The notes under the pieces: model-generated
What the model was told of the DNA's origin: nothing
What the model saw: only the letters and a program-made list of their open reading frames with translations
Database searches by the model: none
Source of the DNA: Apostichopus japonicus
Taxonomy: Eukaryota; Echinodermata; Holothuroidea; Aspidochirotida; Stichopodidae
Assembly (NCBI RefSeq): GCF_037975245.1
Contig: NC_092580.1
Coordinates: 11,437,501-11,501,500, forward strand
Direction: 5' to 3'
DNA: 64,000 nt
Program-made: the position numbers and the translations under genes
Shown here: positions 63,001 to 64,000 of the stretch, in pieces
How positions within the stretch are numbered: position 1 is the first letter of the stretch
Layout of the letters: each line of letters starts with the position of its first letter

Positions 63001-64000
63001 TTGTAATGTCTGAAGTTTCTACCCTAGTACTTTCAACTGCAGTAGTTGGAGATACAGTGGAAGTTGCTGCAGTCTTTTCAATAGTACTACTCACGGGACT
63101 TAATGTCTCTAATGTTGTCAAGACTTCCGCTGTTGTCTCTTCTTCTGTTGCTTCCAATGTTGTTTCTTCAGTTGTGGGAAGCAGTGATTTACTTTCAGTT
63201 CTCTCAAATGTAAGTTCTTCTGTAGTTTGGCGTGTTCCTGTTTCTGTTGTTTGAATCAAAATGGTTGAAAATCCCTGACTTGGTGTTTGGACAGTTACTA
63301 ACTTCTCACCTTTTCCCTTAGTAATAGTTAGGACATCGGGAGTTTCTTCACTCGTTGGAAAAATACTACTCAATTCATCTTTAGTTATTGTATTGATAGA
63401 TGTAGCCAGCATAGATATTTTTTCCGTTGCTTCTTCTTCTTCAGTAGTTGAGGCTACTATAGGTGTTGCTGTAGAGCTTTCAAAAGAACTTCTGATGGGA
63501 GTTGTTAGCTCTAATGTTGTATAGACTTGGATTGTTGTGTCTTCTTCTGTTGATTCCAATGTTGATTCTTCAGTTGTAGGTAACACTGATGTAATTTCAG
63601 TACTCCTAAAAGTACTTTCTTCTTCTGTAGAACTCATCTCAGCTGTAGTTGAAATTTCTGTAGTTGTAATTACTGAAGTTTCTACCCTAGTACTTTCTTC
63701 TTCTTCAGTAGTTGGAGCTACTGTGGATGTGCCTATAGAGCTTTCAATAGTACTACCTACATGAGTTGTATCTAATGTTGTCAAGCCTTCAGCTGTTGTC
63801 TCTTCTTCTGTTGATTCCAAAGTTGTTACTTCAGTTGTGGGTAACATTGATGTACCGAAAGTACTCTCAAATGTAGTTTCTTCTTCTGTAGAACTCTTCG
63901 CAGCTGTAGTTGAAGGTTGTCGAGTTGTAATGTCTGAAGTTTCTACCCTAGTACTTTCAACTGCAGTAGTTGGAGATACAGTGGAAGTTGCTGCGGAGCT
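2..64000 (-). CDS. Giant Thr/Ser/Glu-rich mucin-like repeat protein, partial at both ends
   Basis: Reverse-complementing plus triplets that begin at positions congruent to 2 modulo 3 gives an open frame. I met no stop in the ordinary units, the divergent units or the deleted units I translated. The protein is about 245 repeats of 87 residues. An A-type unit contains GSTIESSIGTSTVAP, then VETSVITTRQPSTTAE, then EEETTFESTVRTSLVPT, then TAKVLTTLETTTPV. Composition is dominated by Thr, Ser and Glu, with Val and Pro. I saw no Cys and a single Trp, so disulphide-bonded domains are absent. Dense Thr/Ser with Pro is typical of mucin-type O-glycosylated stalks, so I infer an extended secreted or surface protein, but no signal peptide or membrane segment lies in the window. 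Frame-preserving indels and wobble-position variation support real coding. In-frame ATG codons occur in many units, so the start cannot be chosen. The alternative is a giant bacterial surface protein. The family is not recognised. Confidence 0.85.
1362..1690 (-). repeat. Internally deleted units
   Basis: At about 1371-1381 the unit start (acaggagttgtt) runs almost directly into the tcaactgcagtag block. In a normal unit the same landmarks are about 201 bp apart (7179 to 7380); here they are about 18 bp apart, a loss of about 183 bp or 61 codons. Further on, at about 1491-1500, a 6-bp deletion gives tctgccaaag instead of the longer form with gttgatg. Both losses keep the minus-strand frame. Confidence 0.7.
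3050..7100 (-). repeat. Four-unit higher-order repeat, period 1,044 bp
   Basis: The marker cgagaagaactctc (an unusual unit with a ...SSRTS... block in the protein) occurs at 3099, about 4146 (as tgagaag), 5451 and 6495. The first interval is 1,047 bp, which is 4 x 261 plus a 3-bp insertion near 4090 (an extra ctt in the cttctt run). The second is 1,305 bp (5 x 261) and the third 1,044 bp (4 x 261). The order of A, B and C unit types between markers is the same, so a block of four units was amplified as a whole. Confidence 0.75.
7454..7669 (-). repeat. Divergent 72-residue domain, copy 1
   Basis: These 216 bp do not align with the ordinary unit. They encode, N to C, TEKISMLATSINTITKDELS, then a stretch with IFPTSEETPDVLTITKE, then EKLVTVQTPSQGFSTILIQ, ending near RQTTEEL. 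It is poorer in Thr and richer in Lys, Gln, Ile, Leu and Phe than the rest of the array, so it could be a small folded, beta-rich element between disordered stalks. This copy differs from the others in reading K rather than T near the end (tcccttttc). Its coordinate-left flank is an ordinary unit (caggtgttgttg) rather than the acgggactta flank seen in the other copies. No known family is recognised. Confidence 0.8.
7762..8006 (-). repeat. Partner unit N-terminal to the 72-residue domain (copy 1)
   Basis: This unit always lies next to the domain on its N-terminal side in copies 1 to 5 and 7. It carries the plus-strand words gtatagacttggattg and gaaatttctgtagttg, which encode TTIQVYTTLELTT and VITTEISTTADM in the protein. 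These differ from the ordinary AKVLTTLETTT and VITTRQPSTTAE. Equivalent units begin at 26338, 29872, 38104, 43726 and 63520. Copy 6 lacks most of it. Confidence 0.75.
8962..15250 (-). repeat. Six-unit higher-order repeat, period 1,554 bp (version 1)
   Basis: Positions 9001, 10555, 12109 and 14185 start equivalent blocks. The spacings are 1,554, 1,554 and 2,076 bp, the last being 1,554 plus two extra units. The block is 6 x 261 minus 12 bp. The missing 12 bp are gattccaatgtt, lost between two tgttg direct repeats at about 9360, 10914, 12468 and 14544; another copy lies at 17652. A second marker, cttctactgtagaac, recurs once per block. The copies are almost identical over their length, pointing to recent amplification. 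Confidence 0.85.
14046..21480 (-). repeat. 3,108-bp duplication and six-unit repeat, period 1,554 bp (version 2)
   Basis: The rare marker gatgcatgtgaag lies at 15873, 18981 and 20535, spacings 3,108 and 1,554 bp. About 14046-16800 is repeated from 17154 at an offset of 3,108 bp. Within the second copy a 1,554-bp block is repeated again. Here the 12-bp deficit comes from a different deletion: tttctaccctag is lost between agt direct repeats at about 16225, 19333 and 20887, so the protein lacks TRVE there. Confidence 0.85.
21480..25400 (-). repeat. Mixed A/B units with a five-unit rhythm
   Basis: The acatgag variant (His codon on the coding strand) and matching unit orders recur at about 1,305 bp (5 x 261): 21555 matches 22860, and 21816 matches 23121 and 24426. 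Unit order is otherwise shuffled. Private substitutions such as gttttaatg (about 22165 and 23470) are shared by only two units, which suggests local copying of single blocks. Confidence 0.55.
25440..26640 (-). repeat. Domain cassette, copy 2
   Basis: From low to high coordinate the cassette has four parts: a C-type unit (SPSPSEE block, about 25530), a B-type unit, a flank with gcagtc and cacgggactta (25887-26029), and the 72-residue domain with its partner unit. The same order recurs at offsets of +3,534 and +11,766 bp, and at 54.2-55.1 kb with the right end altered. The C-type unit therefore travels with the domain in these copies. Confidence 0.7.
26030..26245 (-). repeat. Divergent 72-residue domain, copy 2
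   Basis: This is near-identical to copies 3, 4, 5 and 6 and reads T instead of K in the TEKGTR segment of copy 1. The frame is preserved on both sides. It lies 18,576 bp from copy 1, which equals 71 x 261 + 141 - 8 x 12. That is the value expected from one cassette (141 bp longer than a whole number of units) and the eight 12-bp deletions I located between them. Confidence 0.8.
29564..29779 (-). repeat. Divergent 72-residue domain, copy 3
   Basis: This copy lies 3,534 bp from copy 2 (13 x 261 + 141). About 1.7 kb around both copies is duplicated as one piece: 28.5-30.2 kb matches 24.9-26.6 kb. A private change just beyond the domain (gaggctgctatagg, about 29803-29816) replaces a Val codon by Ala. 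Confidence 0.8.
30450..33245 (-). repeat. Five-unit higher-order repeat, period 1,305 bp
   Basis: The private variant cagtaccctc (ordinary form cagtactctc) lies at about 31255 and 32560, 1,305 bp apart (5 x 261). The surrounding order of units is the same: several consecutive A-type left halves joined to B-type right ends with ggggagatttc. A-type central blocks are unusually frequent here. Confidence 0.65.
32890..36380 (-). repeat. Six-unit duplication, offset 1,566 bp
   Basis: About 33241-34270 matches 34807-35836 at an offset of 1,566 bp (6 x 261, with no deleted unit). The rare cttcttttgttgatccc variant is shared at about 33285 and 34851. One unit differs between copies, cggagatttc against ggggagatttc, and another reads cttctgctgttg only in the first copy (about 33808). 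Confidence 0.75.
37796..38011 (-). repeat. Divergent 72-residue domain, copy 4
   Basis: This copy lies 8,232 bp from copy 3 (31 x 261 + 141). The cassette around it, about 37.35-38.68 kb, is duplicated at 42.96-44.30 kb with an offset of 5,622 bp. The duplicate shares the private variant gtagctggag in the unit N-terminal to the domain (about 38551 and 44173). Confidence 0.8.
38660..43270 (-). repeat. Large duplicated block, first copy (offset 6,666 bp)
   Basis: About 4.6 kb here matches 45.33-49.94 kb at an offset of 6,666 bp (25 x 261 + 141). The private word aataacagg at 38859 and 45525, and the gcttctgttgatccc variant at about 39432 and 46098, confirm the pairing. The duplicated unit therefore contained one domain cassette, and the present array shows it as copies 4 and 5. 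Confidence 0.75.
43418..43633 (-). repeat. Divergent 72-residue domain, copy 5
   Basis: This copy lies 5,622 bp from copy 4 (21 x 261 + 141). It has the same sequence as copies 2 to 4 as far as I compared. It is flanked by the cacgggactta segment on the C-terminal side and the partner unit on the N-terminal side. Unlike copies 2, 3, 4 and 6, no C-type (SPSPSEE) unit lies next to it; an A-type unit is found there (about 42890-42960). Confidence 0.8.
45330..49936 (-). repeat. Large duplicated block, second copy (offset 6,666 bp)
   Basis: This pairs with 38.66-43.27 kb. Differences are few: for example ggggagatttc against cggagatttc near the coordinate-right end, gacgtttctacc against gaagtttctacc (about 49625), and cgaagatttc at about 48115. 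At its right end both copies share gtaaagactttgg (43063 and 49729), then diverge, the first copy running into the domain cassette and the second into ordinary B-type units. Confidence 0.7.
47870..54133 (-). repeat. 3,132-bp tandem duplication (two adjacent copies)
   Basis: About 47870-51001 and 51002-54133 are adjacent near-identical copies of 12 units (12 x 261). Shared private variants include cgaagatttc (about 48115 and 51247), gttgaagatacag (48875 and 52007), gtccagac (49467 and 52599), and cttctcctgtag, which marks the end of the duplication (50874 and 54006). The few differences include gtactgaaag against gtaccgaaag at 50847 and 53979. This is among the youngest events in the window. 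Confidence 0.85.
54782..54997 (-). repeat. Divergent 72-residue domain, copy 6
   Basis: The domain and its C-terminal-side flank match copies 2 to 5. It lies 11,364 bp from copy 5 (43 x 261 + 141). The partner unit is chimeric: its first part (gtatagacttggattg, about 55088) is normal for a cassette, but from about 55130 it continues as an ordinary A-type unit (gggtaccagtg). Later it takes a B-type end (gcggagatttc). Confidence 0.8.
55517..55519 (-). other. Lone Trp codon
   Basis: The plus triplet is cca instead of the usual cct, which turns an Arg codon (AGG) of the STRVETS segment into Trp (TGG). It is the only Trp codon I noticed in the predicted protein. A one-off substitution or a sequence error would both explain it. 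Confidence 0.55.
55860..61980 (-). repeat. Higher-order repeats carrying a KI..T..R unit, spacings 1,554 and 2,595 bp
   Basis: The marker acacgtgaagtac lies at 56205, 57759, 60354 and 61908. Intervals are 1,554, 2,595 and 1,554 bp, that is 6 x 261 - 12, 10 x 261 - 12 - 3 and 6 x 261 - 12. Each marked unit is followed by the tttctaccctag deletion (about 56292, 57845, 60441 and 61995) and by a Gln codon replacing Arg (gttgttgagtgg). A 3-bp loss at about 58230 (aatgtttcttc) explains the extra -3. The first marker copy is more diverged (aattaatacacg, ctttcgtag). Confidence 0.8.
61371..62750 (-). repeat. Three-unit repeat, period 771 bp
   Basis: The acacgtgaagtac marker at 61908 recurs at 62679, an interval of 771 bp, which is 3 x 261 - 12. 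The units between are in the same order in both copies. Both copies end in the 12-bp-deleted unit (about 61995 and 62765). Confidence 0.75.
63212..63427 (-). repeat. Divergent 72-residue domain, copy 7
   Basis: This copy lies 8,430 bp from copy 6, equal to 32 x 261 + 141 - 5 x 12 - 3, again as predicted from the small deletions I could locate. It has two private differences: ccttttcccttag replaces one Glu codon by Gly (about 63316), and ttttccgttgc is a silent Thr change. Just beyond the domain it reads gttgctgtagag instead of gttcctgcagag. It is therefore the most diverged copy after copy 1. Confidence 0.8.

Larger units (their letters stand above)
1..64000 (-). repeat. Tandem array of ~261-bp (87-codon) units
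   Basis: Landmarks such as the plus-strand words ttgttgtctctaatgttgtc and ctcaaatgtagtttcttc recur every 261 bp through the whole window. Two main unit types alternate. A-type units carry the plus-strand words gggtaccagtgatgttctta and gtggatgtgcctat. B-type units carry gggtaacattgatgtacc and gtggaagttgctgc. A third, C-type unit carries a block reading SPSPSEE in the protein. Left and right halves are freely combined, so many units are A/B mosaics. There is no unique spacer between units, and no stretch over 300 bases falls outside the array. Confidence 0.97.

Noticed and set aside
21-63764. Plus-strand Val/Ser-rich open frames (61 to 1,441 codons) as genes
   Set aside because: They are broken by TGA at the recurrent acatgag word, begin at arbitrary internal ATGs, and change amino acids at sites that are silent on the minus strand. 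The minus frame runs through all of them.
1-64000. CRISPR array
   Set aside because: The period is 261 bp with no short palindromic repeat alternating with unique spacers, and the units are coding and contiguous.
1-64000. Noncoding satellite DNA
   Set aside because: A 261-bp unit with higher-order repeats looks satellite-like, but strict frame conservation, the open minus frame and silent-site variation are not expected of a noncoding satellite.
1-64000. tRNA, rRNA, promoters, terminators or a second gene
   Set aside because: All sequence is accounted for by repeat units and the seven divergent segments; no unrelated stretch is left in which such features could lie.

Overview
The whole window is one in-frame tandem-repeat array. 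The basic unit is about 261 bp (87 codons), and roughly 245 units fit in the window. I read it as a single protein-coding segment on the minus strand. Taking plus-strand triplets that begin at positions 2, 5, 8 and so on, and reverse-complementing them, I found no stop codon in any unit variant I translated. The frame is therefore open from one end of the window to the other (plus positions 2 to 64000, 21,333 codons), with neither the true start nor the true stop inside. The predicted product is extremely rich in Thr, Ser and Glu. Typical unit pieces are TTEEETTFEST, RQPSTTAE and TTLETTTPV. I saw no Cys codons and only one Trp codon. This looks like a mucin-like, probably heavily O-glycosylated and disordered, secreted or surface protein.

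The organism cannot be named from this sequence. A single Thr/Ser/Glu repeat exon of this size, with no gene boundaries, operon structure or ribosome binding sites in 64 kb, suggests a eukaryote and probably an invertebrate animal. A giant bacterial surface protein cannot be fully excluded.

Layout, low to high coordinates (protein C-terminal side to N-terminal side): 1-3 kb, the most diverged units, including one with a large internal deletion; 3-7.1 kb, four-unit higher-order repeat (1,044 bp); 7.45-7.67 kb, first copy of a divergent 72-residue domain; 9-21.5 kb, six-unit higher-order repeats of exactly 1,554 bp in two versions; 21.5-25.4 kb, mixed units with a five-unit rhythm; 25.4-30.4 kb, two copies of a long cassette with the 72-residue domain; 30.4-36.4 kb, five- and six-unit repeats; 37-50 kb, two domain copies inside nested large duplications (offsets 5,622 and 6,666 bp); 47.9-54.1 kb, a nearly identical 3,132-bp tandem duplication; 54.8-55.0 kb, domain copy six; 55.9-62.8 kb, repeats marked by 12-bp-deleted units; 63.2-63.4 kb, domain copy seven.

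Two observations support minus-strand coding. Most common differences between units fall at the third base of minus-strand codons and are silent. Every insertion or deletion I could measure (3, 6, 12, 141 and 183 bp) is a multiple of three. The long Val/Ser-rich open stretches on the plus strand, and the Leu/Gln-rich short ones in another minus frame, are shadows of the repeat. No other gene, RNA, mobile element or CRISPR array is visible. Coordinates of repeat blocks are approximate to a few tens of bases unless stated otherwise.
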